Positions 8,516-15,949 of a stretch of DNA of 64,000 nt are shown here, piece after piece; positions within the stretch are counted from its first letter, which is position 1; every line of letters begins with the position of its first letter. Source of the DNA: Fodinibius sediminis (lineage in GTDB: Bacteria; Bacteroidota; Rhodothermia; Balneolales; Balneolaceae); assembly GCF_900182555.1 (NCBI RefSeq), contig NZ_FXTH01000004.1, positions 124,001 through 188,000 on the forward strand, read 5' to 3'. Position numbers and translations under genes: made by a program. Below the pieces are notes generated by a model, which was not told the origin of the DNA, did no database searches, and saw only the letters and a list, made by a program, of their open reading frames with translations.

Positions 8516-8686
8516 ATGAAAACATGCAATATAGAGAACTTAACTGAAACTGAAATCAGAAAAATTAATGGAGGAAAGAAAGATGGAACGCTTGCTGATG
8601 AAATAGGATACTTCCTCGGTAGTATATGGGGATCTATCGTAACTTCACATCGAGCAAGAGCTCGTGGCCAGCTACTAGCTCATTAA
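8516..8686 (+). CDS. Double-glycine leader peptide 2 (putative bacteriocin precursor)
   Basis: Starting at the ATG at 8516 (an ATG at 8498 would add six residues), the product has 56 residues. The 20-residue leader MKTCNIENLTETEIRKINGG is a textbook double-glycine leader: L at -12, E-I at -8/-7, I at -4, then GG. The predicted 36-residue core contains GYFLGSIWG, two overlapping GxxxG motifs of the kind that drive helix pairing in two-peptide (class IIb) bacteriocins. It ends in the basic tail SHRARARGQLLAH. The gene sits directly upstream of a strong terminator, so it closes the transcription unit. Peptides 1 and 2 could be the two partners of one bacteriocin. Confidence 0.8.
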   Translation: MKTCNIENLTETEIRKINGGKKDGTLADEIGYFLGSIWGSIVTSHRARARGQLLAH

Positions 8687-8726
8687 TTTGATTGATGGTT
8701 AATTAGCTATTCCATTTTAATTTTTT

Positions 8727-8761
8727 GATGACGACAAGGTTTCTTGTCGTCATCATTTTTT
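8727..8761 (+). terminator. Rho-independent terminator after the peptide genes
   Basis: A perfect 12-bp stem, GATGACGACAAG / CTTGTCGTCATC with loop GTTT (8727-8754), is followed by a T-run to 8761. It ends the unit containing the exporter and both peptide genes. Confidence 0.92.
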
Positions 8762-8806
8762 AATCGCTAATATCTATAATTGATCCCTTATTTAATATTA
8801 TCCTCC

Positions 8807-9682
8807 ATGAATAATTCAAACATATTCATAATATTAAAATCAACTTTATCCTCATTATTTTTAGCGCTATTATTTATTTATATAATAGGGGGAATTTGGC
8901 TGTTCCCCTTCAATTTTCTTCTTCCCCAACACTTTAACAACTTCAGCGCCATCACTATTATTGGAAGAGTCATTGAACGTACTGGTTTTTTAATCATCTT
9001 TCTTACGACTCTACTAACCATAAAAGAAATCTACCATAATTTTAATGGTTATTTGCCTTCAGCTGATCTTTACTGGCGCGAAAGAATCTATATATTCTCT
9101 AAAACTGCACTTATAACCTTTCTATGCCTGACTGTCACTTACCTAGTTGCCATTTTAAGTGGATTAGTGAAAATAGATTTTTACAGTGACCATCTATTCA
9201 TAAGTGATTTTTCATCCAGTCTATATTCTTTCTTTTTCTTGGGGATTATCGGTCATTTTTTTGTTGCAATCGGAGAGGAAATGGTCTATCGTGGATTGAT
9301 ATTTAGGTATCTCTTACAAAAAGCCGAAAATACTCAAGTAGCAATAGTAATTTCCTCTCTCATTTTTTCATTATTCCATTTTCATTATACCGAACCACTG
9401 TCGTTTGTACTTGCTTTTTTAGGAGGGTACCTTTTTGCTCTTATCTATTTTCTGTCGGGTACCCTACTTTATTCGATCAGCATTCATTGGACTTTTAACC
9501 TCTTTATGCACGTTTTCACGCCTGGTCATAAAGACTACCAAGTAAATTACCTTAACCTTGAGATACCAGTTATTCCTGGATGGGGGACTTATTTCGACCT
9601 TGTTAAAATAGGAGCTATCATAATGGCAATTATCGCCATATCAGTACTAAAAGTTCAGGGATTCCAAAAAACTAAACTTTAA
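8807..9682 (+). CDS. CPBP-family intramembrane glutamic endopeptidase
   Basis: A 291-residue polytopic membrane protein with the CPBP (Abi, Rce1-like) signature: motif 1 GEEMVYRG with E157, E158 and R162, motif 2 near FSLFHFHY (about 185-192), and a C-terminal SIHWTFNL segment with another conserved histidine and asparagine region. Seven or eight hydrophobic segments are visible. Homologues in bacteriocin clusters of lactic acid bacteria act as immunity proteins. Given its place just behind two leader peptides, self-protection is the best guess, with peptide processing as the alternative. The ATG at 8807 is preferred over a TTG at 8780. A terminator separates it from the peptides, so it has its own promoter. 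Confidence 0.85.
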   Translation: MNNSNIFIILKSTLSSLFLALLFIYIIGGIWLFPFNFLLPQHFNNFSAITIIGRVIERTGFLIIFLTTLLTIKEIYHNFNGYLPSADLYWRERIYIFSKTALITFLCLTVTYLVAILSGLVKIDFYSDHLFISDFSSSLYSFFFLGIIGHFFVAIGEEMVYRGLIFRYLLQKAENTQVAIVISSLIFSLFHFHYTEPLSFVLAFLGGYLFALIYFLSGTLLYSISIHWTFNLFMHVFTPGHKDYQVNYLNLEIPVIPGWGTYFDLVKIGAIIMAIIAISVLKVQGFQKTKL

Positions 9683-9698
9683 TCTTAATCAAAACTTT

Positions 9699-9922
9699 AT
9701 GGATGCTCCATCTTTTAAAAAATCGCCCTAACCTTCATGGGCGCCCTTGGCGGCACCCTGCTATACTGGGGCAGTATACAGTTCTGGGATACCGGCACTA
9801 TCAACATCCCGGAACTGCTCTTTACCCCTGCCCCCTGGATCGTGGCCAGCGTATGTTCTATTGGCCTCTCCTTCTGGAACATCCTGTTTCCTAATAACGA
9901 TCAGTCGATCATGGAAAGCTAA
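9699..9922 (+). pseudogene. Frameshifted paralogue of the small membrane protein at 10629
   Basis: The frame from the ATG at 9699 reads MDAPSFKK and then stops after an A6 run at 9717-9722. One extra A would restore KIALTFMGALGGTLLYWG and continue to the stop at 9922. That continuous product would align along its whole length with the 74-residue protein at 10629 (VVTFLGALGGTLLYWG). A 61-residue remnant could still be made from the ATG at 9737. The single-base loss in a homopolymer could be true decay, a sequencing slip or a slippery frameshift site. The encoded family was not recognised; it has two hydrophobic segments. Confidence 0.75.
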
Positions 9923-10137
9923 AAGCTATTTCTGCTCTATTTATTTGTTTACTGATAATAGTTAACCATTAATTTGTCTAGCCCAGAAAAGAAGGCAACT
10001 TATGTAGATTGTCTCAACATACCACAAAAATCCGAAGTAAAGGGCATCATAAAATTTTCTAAGATTTAGCTACAAAGCATTATTAACAATGTTCACTAAA
10101 TTGCCCACCACCTCCATGTAAATGACAATCGGTTCTT

Positions 10138-10176
10138 AGGTGAGCAAGTGAGTACTTAAGGTTGGCTTGCTCACCT
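10138..10176 (+). promoter_or_regulatory. Perfect inverted repeat just upstream of a small gene
   Basis: AGGTGAGCAAG (10138-10148) and CTTGCTCACCT (10166-10176) form a perfect 11-bp stem with a 17-base loop. It ends nine bases before the ATG at 10186. No T-run follows on this strand. It could be an operator, an RNA hairpin controlling translation, or a terminator for the minus strand. Confidence 0.55.
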
Positions 10177-10185
10177 AATTAAAAA

Positions 10186-10410
10186 ATGTTAGATGATATG
10201 GATATTTTACTAAACCCAAGTCTTCAACATTTCAACTTATATCTAATCATACTCATCATCACAGTAGGCCTTTTCTATGGTGTTAAGTACAAACGAAAAA
10301 ATAACCTATATAAAAAAGTATATGAGATATCTTACTGGTTATTAACTTTTATAATAATTTTTGAAGTTTTATATCTATTAGCAATACCAGCATATAATTA
10401 TATTAAATAA
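10186..10410 (+). CDS. Small two-TM membrane protein (immunity candidate)
   Basis: A 74-residue, AT-rich gene for a protein with two membrane segments, about residues 18-34 (LYLIILIITVGLFYGV) and 50-70 (WLLTFIIIFEVLYLLAIPA). They are joined by a short basic loop (KYKRKNNLYKK). No family was recognised. Small membrane proteins of this shape beside bacteriocin genes are often immunity proteins, but that is inference from position only. An ATG at 10198 is an alternative start. No good ribosome-binding site is visible, and a perfect hairpin ends nine bases upstream. Confidence 0.6.
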   Translation: MLDDMDILLNPSLQHFNLYLIILIITVGLFYGVKYKRKNNLYKKVYEISYWLLTFIIIFEVLYLLAIPAYNYIK

Positions 10411-10628
10411 CCTGTTAACTTAATTATAGACATAATACGAATCTCAGAGTCCTAATTATGCCGTACAAGAGCATCTCCTAAGCGATTATATTTAAAACGC
10501 TCCATAAACAACAGAACCGGTCTTTCCGGGTAGCAGCTTCCACCGCTCTTCTACCGTAGATGTATCGGTATCTAAGCCTTCAACATGGCCGTATCCTCTC
10601 ATGCCAATCCCAACAAACCACCGCCATC

Positions 10629-10853
10629 ATGAAGAAACAACCAGTCAAGCGCATCGTCGTCACCTTCCTGGGCGCCCTCGGCGGCACCCTGCTCTACTGG
10701 GGCGGCCTGCAGCTCTGGGACACCGGCGCCCTCGATATCCCCGGGCTGCTGCTTGCCCCCGACCCCTGGATCGTGGCCGGCGCCTGTACCGCGATCCTCA
10801 CCCTCTGGAACCTCCTGTTTCGCAGGGACGGGCCGTCGACGGCGGAAGGCTGA
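10629..10853 (+). CDS. Small two-TM membrane protein, intact copy
   Basis: A 74-residue protein, starting MKKQPVKRIVVTFLGALGG, with hydrophobic segments at about 9-25 and 43-62 and a basic N-terminus, so probably N-in. It is GC-rich like the flanking chromosome. Its frameshifted paralogue lies at 9699-9922, inside the AT-rich island; parts of the two copies are nearly identical (GALGGTLLYWG, WDTG, PWIVA). No family is recognised. The ATG at 10629 is chosen because homology with the paralogue starts there; an upstream frame extension is not conserved. Confidence 0.65.
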   Translation: MKKQPVKRIVVTFLGALGGTLLYWGGLQLWDTGALDIPGLLLAPDPWIVAGACTAILTLWNLLFRRDGPSTAEG

Positions 10854-11021
10854 AAAGGCACCCCTCCGGCGGGGCAGCCCGAAGCGCCCCCCGTGGAGCC
10901 CGGCAGCCGGGGATTCCCCGTTTGGTTATCAAACATTTTTGGGGGAAGTTATATCATCATAAAAAGACATCCCATGACGTTTGGGGTAAGCAAGAACAGC
11001 AACCCAATCACCAGGAATACT

Positions 11022-12548
11022 ATGAAGCTGAAACATTTGTTAGCGGCCGCGGTCCTGTGGAGCCTGGCCCTCGCCAGCCCGGCGCAGCCCGCACAGGCCC
11101 AGTCGCTGGAAGAGTTTGAGAAAAACGTAACGGAATTCACCCTCGACAACGGTCTGACCTTCATCATCATCGAACGCCCGGTGGCCCCGGTCGTCAGTTT
11201 TGCCACCTACGTGAACGTGGGCGGGGCCAACGAGCCGGTGGGCCACACCGGCATGGCCCATATCTTTGAACACATGGCGTTCAAGGGCACCCGCGACATC
11301 GGCACCACCAACTGGAAAAAGGAACAGCAGGTGCTCGCCGAACTGGACGCCACCTACCAAAAGTGGCTGCAGGAGAGCTACCAGCCGGTCCCCGACTCGG
11401 CCCGCATGGATACGCTCTGGTCGCACTTCGAGGCGCTCCAGGAGCAGGCGGGGCAGTATGTGGTCAACAACGAGTTTTCGCAGATCATCGACCGCAACGG
11501 CGGCACGGGGATGAACGCCTCCACCAGCGCCGACCGGACCAACTACTTCTACAGCCTGCCGGAAAACCGCATTGAGCTGTGGTTCAGCCTCGAGTCGGAC
11601 CGTTTCAAAAACCCCGTCTTCCGCGAGTTCTACAAGGAAAAAGAGGTGGTGCGCGAGGAGCGGAGAATGCGCACCGAGTCGCAGCCCTTCGGCCGCCTGC
11701 TCGAGGAGTTCCTGGCGGTGGCCTACACGGCCCACCCCTACGGGCGCCCGGTGGTCGGCTGGCACTCCGATATCACGGCCACCACCATGGAAGACGCCCG
11801 CCGCTTCTACAACACCTACTATGTGCCGAACAACATCACCATTGCCATCGCCGGGGATGTGGACCCCGGCCAGGCCCGCACCCTGGCCGAGACCTATTTC
11901 GGAGACCTCCCGGCGGCCGAGGAGCCGCCCCCGGTCTACACCCGCGAGCCCGAACAGCGGGGCGAGCGCCGCTTCACCATACAGGGGCAGTCCCAGCCCT
12001 TCCTGCTGATGGGCTATCACACCGTGGCGCAGGACCATCCCGACGCCAAAGCCCTGCAGCTGCTGGGCTCGGTGCTCTCGGGGGGACGTACCTCGCGGCT
12101 CTACAAGCGGATGGTGGACGAGGAGAAACAGGCCCTGGCCGTACAGGCGCTCAACGGCTACCCGGGCGAGAAGTACGAAAGCATGTTCCTGACCTTTGCG
12201 GTGCCCAACCAGGGCGTGGGCGTCGACACCCTGGAGGCCACCATCCTGGAGGAGATTGAGAAGGTGAAGGAAGGAGCGCTGACCCAGGAAGAGCTCGACC
12301 GCGTCCGCACCAATGCACGGGCCGGGCTCATCCGCAGCCTGGATTCCAATTCGGGCCTGGCGCAGGCCCTGGCCTCCGCCGAGTCGCAGCAGGGCGACTG
12401 GCGCAAGGTGTTTACGGACCTCGAGGAGCTCCGGGAGGTCACCCTCGCCGACCTCCAGCGGGTGGCCCGGAAGTACCTGACAAAGGAGAACCGCACGGTG
12501 GGTACCATCGTCACGCAGACGGGAGAGCCGGGGGACGCCGATGAGTAA
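11022..12548 (+). CDS. M16 family zinc metallopeptidase, catalytic subunit
   Basis: A 508-residue exported insulinase/pitrilysin-type peptidase. A signal peptide (KHLLAAAVLWSLALASPAQPAQAQ) covers the first 27 residues. The inverted zinc motif H80-I-F-E83-H84 is intact, and the third-ligand region VVREERRMR lies well downstream. That spacing is stretched by an insert (about 100-160) rich in charged and aromatic residues, as in several Bacteroidota homologues. Two half-domains of the M16 fold follow. The next gene is its non-catalytic partner, so a periplasmic heterodimer that cleaves small peptides is expected. The start at 11022 was chosen for the signal peptide; upstream in-frame codons would bury it. 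Confidence 0.9.
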   Translation: MKLKHLLAAAVLWSLALASPAQPAQAQSLEEFEKNVTEFTLDNGLTFIIIERPVAPVVSFATYVNVGGANEPVGHTGMAHIFEHMAFKGTRDIGTTNWKKEQQVLAELDATYQKWLQESYQPVPDSARMDTLWSHFEALQEQAGQYVVNNEFSQIIDRNGGTGMNASTSADRTNYFYSLPENRIELWFSLESDRFKNPVFREFYKEKEVVREERRMRTESQPFGRLLEEFLAVAYTAHPYGRPVVGWHSDITATTMEDARRFYNTYYVPNNITIAIAGDVDPGQARTLAETYFGDLPAAEEPPPVYTREPEQRGERRFTIQGQSQPFLLMGYHTVAQDHPDAKALQLLGSVLSGGRTSRLYKRMVDEEKQALAVQALNGYPGEKYESMFLTFAVPNQGVGVDTLEATILEEIEKVKEGALTQEELDRVRTNARAGLIRSLDSNSGLAQALASAESQQGDWRKVFTDLEELREVTLADLQRVARKYLTKENRTVGTIVTQTGEPGDADE

Positions 12549-12597
12549 TAGCAACCCCCGGTTTCATCATCTTTCAACCCTCAAGCCTACGATACTT

Positions 12598-14661
12598 ATG
12601 AAGCAACTCAGCCTGTGCTGCCTGCTGATCCTGCTGCTTACTTCGGCCCTGCAGGCGCAAAAACGATACGACCAGCTCGAATACCCCGAACTCAACGACT
12701 TTCAGAAACCGGAAATCCAAACGTTCACCGCCGACAACGGCGTCACATTCTTCCTGCTGGAAGACGACGAACTGCCCCTCATCGACCTTTCCGTGACCAT
12801 CCGGACCGGCGGCGTGCAGGTGCCCAACGAGAAAGCCGGGCTGGCCGCCATGACGGGGCAGGTGATACGCTCCGGGGGCACCCCCTCTCATCCGGCGGAC
12901 TCGCTCAACGCACTGCTTGAAAACAGGGCGGCCCGCATAGAGACGGGCATCGGCTTCAGCTCGGGCTCGGCCGGCATGAACGTACTGAAAGAGGATTTCG
13001 ACGAGCTGCTGCCGGTGCTGGTCGACCTGCTGATGAACCCGGCTTTCCCGGAAGACAAGATCGAGCTGGCCAAGACCCAGCAGAAAAGCAGCATATCGCG
13101 CCGGAACGACAATGCCGGGCCCATCGCCGCCCGGGAGTTCGACAAGCTGATCTACGGCGACGACAGCAAGTACGGCCGCCTGGTGGAGTATGAAACGGTC
13201 AATAGCGTCAGCCGCGACGATATGGTCAGCTTCCACAAGCAGAACTTCACCGGCCGGAATATGCTGGTGGGCGTGGTGGGCGATTTTGACGCCGGTACAA
13301 TGAGAGAAAAGCTCGTGCAGGCCTTCGGCCGGATACCGGAGGGAACGCCCAATACCCTCCCCTTCCCCGAGGTCGACTACGACTACACCAGCTCCGTCAA
13401 CTTCATCAACAAGGCGGATGTCAACCAGAGTACCGTGCTGCTGGGCCATATCGGGGGCATGCGCGACAACCCCGACTACCCGAAGGTGCAGGTGATGAAC
13501 AACGTGCTCAGCGGGGGCTTCTCCGGCCGGCTCTTCCAGAAGGTCCGCACGGATATGGGCCTGGCCTATTCGGTCGGCGGACAGTACGGCATGAGCAACA
13601 CCTTCTACCCGGGGCAGTTTTACGTGCAGGTACAGACCAAGAGTGCCTCCACGGCAGAAACCATTGATGCCATCATCCGGGAAATCAGGCGCCTGCAGGA
13701 CGAACCTATCACGGAGCAGGAACTGCAGAATACCAAGGACCAGTTCCTGAACTCCCTGGTATTTCGCAATGCCAGCTTTGAGCAGATCCTGAACCGCCGG
13801 ATGAGCAACGAGTACCGCGGCCTTGCCGAGGACGCCTTTGATGAGTTTATTGCGGGCGTCCGCGCAACAACCGTGAAAGATGTGCAGCAGATGGCCCGGG
13901 AATACCTGCACCCGGATGACCTTCAGATCCTGGTGGTCGGCAACAGGGAGGAGATCGGGGACCAGCTGCAGAAATACGGCACAGTCAATGAAATCGATAT
14001 CCGCATTCCCCGGCCCGGCACCGAAAGTACCGAAACGGTACAGGGCGACCCGCAGAAAGGAGCCGAACTGCTCAATGAGATGGCCGAGGCCGTAATCCAT
14101 CCCGGTACGGGGCTTAACAGCCTCTCCGTGACGGGCGAGGTGGTTCAGGGCGGACAGACCATCGGTACCTCCATGACCATTCACTACCCGGACGCCATTG
14201 AGCAGACGATCGAGGCTCCGATGGGGCAGGTTCAGCTCTCCTATAAAGGGGGAAGCGGGACGATGACCATGGGCGGGCAGCAGCGGCCGCTGCCTCCGCA
14301 GATGGCCAATGGCCTCAAAAGTACGCTGAATCGGAGTTTCATGGCTATTGCCATGAGCCATGAGGAACTGAATCCGCAATTCCTGGGCACCGAAGAGGTC
14401 GACGGCCAATCGTACCGGAAGGTGAGCGTGCAGGTCGACGGCACCCCCGTTACGCTGCTGCTGGACCCTGAGACGAAGCTGCCCCGGATTCAGCGGTACC
14501 AGCAGTTCAACCCGCAGCAGGGCCAGCAGGTGACCATTGAAAATCATTACTCCGACTGGCAGACCGTCGATGGCGTCCGTTATCCCTATCACCAGGTCAC
14601 CTTCATGAACGGCACCCAATCGGCAGAGGCATCCTACGAAAGTCACGCCGTTAACGAGTAG
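12598..14661 (+). CDS. M16 family protein, non-catalytic partner with C-terminal extension
   Basis: A 687-residue exported protein. The signal peptide KQLSLCCLLILLLTSALQAQ is clear from the ATG at 12598; an ATG at 12541 overlapping the previous gene would hide it. Residues about 25-470 have the M16 fold, but the HxxEH position reads MTGQVIRSGG, so zinc binding is lost. The R/Y-type substrate pair region GLAYSVGGQYG is kept, as in beta subunits of two-chain M16 enzymes. Residues about 480-687 form an extra domain with beta-strand repeats (GEVVQGGQTIGTSMTIHYPD, VDGVRYPYHQVT) that resembles LolA-like outer-membrane lipoprotein domains. It probably works with the preceding catalytic subunit. Confidence 0.86.
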   Translation: MKQLSLCCLLILLLTSALQAQKRYDQLEYPELNDFQKPEIQTFTADNGVTFFLLEDDELPLIDLSVTIRTGGVQVPNEKAGLAAMTGQVIRSGGTPSHPADSLNALLENRAARIETGIGFSSGSAGMNVLKEDFDELLPVLVDLLMNPAFPEDKIELAKTQQKSSISRRNDNAGPIAAREFDKLIYGDDSKYGRLVEYETVNSVSRDDMVSFHKQNFTGRNMLVGVVGDFDAGTMREKLVQAFGRIPEGTPNTLPFPEVDYDYTSSVNFINKADVNQSTVLLGHIGGMRDNPDYPKVQVMNNVLSGGFSGRLFQKVRTDMGLAYSVGGQYGMSNTFYPGQFYVQVQTKSASTAETIDAIIREIRRLQDEPITEQELQNTKDQFLNSLVFRNASFEQILNRRMSNEYRGLAEDAFDEFIAGVRATTVKDVQQMAREYLHPDDLQILVVGNREEIGDQLQKYGTVNEIDIRIPRPGTESTETVQGDPQKGAELLNEMAEAVIHPGTGLNSLSVTGEVVQGGQTIGTSMTIHYPDAIEQTIEAPMGQVQLSYKGGSGTMTMGGQQRPLPPQMANGLKSTLNRSFMAIAMSHEELNPQFLGTEEVDGQSYRKVSVQVDGTPVTLLLDPETKLPRIQRYQQFNPQQGQQVTIENHYSDWQTVDGVRYPYHQVTFMNGTQSAEASYESHAVNE

Positions 14662-14699
14662 AGTAGCGTGCCTCCTCCTGCTCCAGGCCCGTGCGGGCA

Positions 14700-14724
14700 A
14701 GCCGGGGCAAGACCGTCCCCGGCT
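14700..14724 (+). terminator. Possible terminator of the M16 operon
   Basis: The 8-bp stem AGCCGGGG / CCCCGGCT is followed by CGTTATTT, a weak T-rich tail. It lies 39 bases after the second M16 stop codon. Confidence 0.55.
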
Positions 14725-14808
14725 CGTTATTTGGTGAAGATACTCACCATTAAAATTTGTATCATGCTCATTTTGTCAACCCCTGAACCCAAACCTTAGA
14801 TACAGCCC

Positions 14809-15357
14809 ATGTCATTTTTAACCTGGGAGGACAATCATCCCGCCCCTTCGGAATACCATGAGTTCTACGACCGGTACATCAGTCTCGTAACGGCCCCAAA
14901 TGTAATTCAGATGCTTATCCAGCAGGGCCAGGAGGTGTTCACCCTCATTCAGCAGCTGGACTATGAGCAGTCCGGGTATCGCTATGCGGAAGGAAAATGG
15001 AGTGTAAAAGAGGTGATTGGCCATCTCATTGACAACGAACGCGTCATGGCAGCCCGGGCGCTCAGGATTGCACGCGGCGAGCAGCAGTCGCTGCCGGGCT
15101 ATGACCAGGATGCCTACGTGGAAAAAGCCCGCTTTGACCAGCGGAACCTCCAGAGCCTGTCGGCCGAATATGATGCCCAGCGCAATGCCAACGTCAGCCT
15201 GTTCAACAGCTTTACCGAAGAGCAGACCAGGGGTATGGGTACCGCCGACGGAAAACAGGTTTCCGTTCGGGCCCTGGTCCATATCATTGCGGGGCATGAA
15301 CAGCACCACCTGTCAGTACTGGAAGAAAAATACCGACTTGAAATTTTTGCCGACTAA
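14809..15357 (+). CDS. DinB family protein
   Basis: A 182-residue four-helix-bundle protein of the DinB/YfiT superfamily. The three metal-binding histidines can be placed: one in EVIGHLIDNERV (about residue 71) and two in HIIAGHEQHHL near the C-terminus. Members include bacillithiol- and mycothiol-dependent S-transferases and damage-inducible proteins of unknown activity. The tryptophan in KWSVKEV is also typical. The substrate cannot be assigned. It seems to be a single gene, with a hairpin-forming repeat downstream. Confidence 0.85.
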   Translation: MSFLTWEDNHPAPSEYHEFYDRYISLVTAPNVIQMLIQQGQEVFTLIQQLDYEQSGYRYAEGKWSVKEVIGHLIDNERVMAARALRIARGEQQSLPGYDQDAYVEKARFDQRNLQSLSAEYDAQRNANVSLFNSFTEEQTRGMGTADGKQVSVRALVHIIAGHEQHHLSVLEEKYRLEIFAD

Positions 15358-15396
15358 GACGCCGGCCGGCACCCATCTGTGCCACTCACAGCCGCG

Positions 15397-15425
15397 AGGT
15401 ACCAGGTACGTTTTTTTTGGTACCT
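15397..15425 (+). repeat. Inverted repeat AGGTACCA / TGGTACCT
   Basis: An 8-bp perfect inverted repeat encloses a GGTACG-T7 loop between the DinB and OsmC genes. The T-run lies in the loop, so it is not a standard terminator. It may still end transcription or serve as an operator. Confidence 0.45.
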
Positions 15426-15487
15426 ATATATGCGGCGCAGTGCTTTACCGGTCCCTGTAACCAATAAAAATCATATCACATCCAGTT

Positions 15488-15943
15488 ATGGCTAAAGATT
15501 CAGACAAGCAAAAGATTGTACACGTCCACCTGCCCAAAGAAGAAACCTACAGTACCACGCTGACAGCCGGGCCCCACGAACTGATGGCCGACGAACCCAC
15601 CGAGGTGGAGGGCGGCAGGGACCAGGGACCCGATCCCTACGATTACCTGCTGATGGCACTGGGCTCGTGCACGGTTATGACCATCCGGATGTATATTCAG
15701 CACAAGGGATGGCCGGTCGATGACGTATACATGGAGCTGCGCCATAACAAACGGCACGCCGAGGATTGTGAGAAGTGCGAAGACCCGAAAAGTAAAATTG
15801 ATATTATCGAAAAAGAGGTAATCGTGGAAGGCGAGCTGTCGGAAGAACAGATGGATCGAATCCTGGATATTTCCCAGAAATGCCCGGTTCACCGCACTCT
15901 GCTGAGTGACATTAAGATTGAGAGTTCAATAACGCATAAATAG
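15488..15943 (+). CDS. OsmC family protein
   Basis: A 151-residue OsmC/Ohr-fold protein. The two redox cysteines are in ALGSCTVMT (about residue 61) and QKCPVHRTL (about 137), as in the family. OsmC proteins reduce organic hydroperoxides in the cytoplasm. The extra CEKC pair near residue 97 (AEDCEKCEDPKSK) matches the YhfA-like branch often found in Bacteroidota. It ends seven bases before the convergent channel gene, so the two share a 3' region. Confidence 0.88.
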   Translation: MAKDSDKQKIVHVHLPKEETYSTTLTAGPHELMADEPTEVEGGRDQGPDPYDYLLMALGSCTVMTIRMYIQHKGWPVDDVYMELRHNKRHAEDCEKCEDPKSKIDIIEKEVIVEGELSEEQMDRILDISQKCPVHRTLLSDIKIESSITHK

Positions 15944-15949
15944 CTCTTT

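Noticed and set aside
11040-14700. Two long minus-strand frames (about 500 and 700 codons) under the M16 genes
   Set aside because: They mirror codon bias of the plus-strand genes, have no start signals or domains and overlap intact M16 genes.
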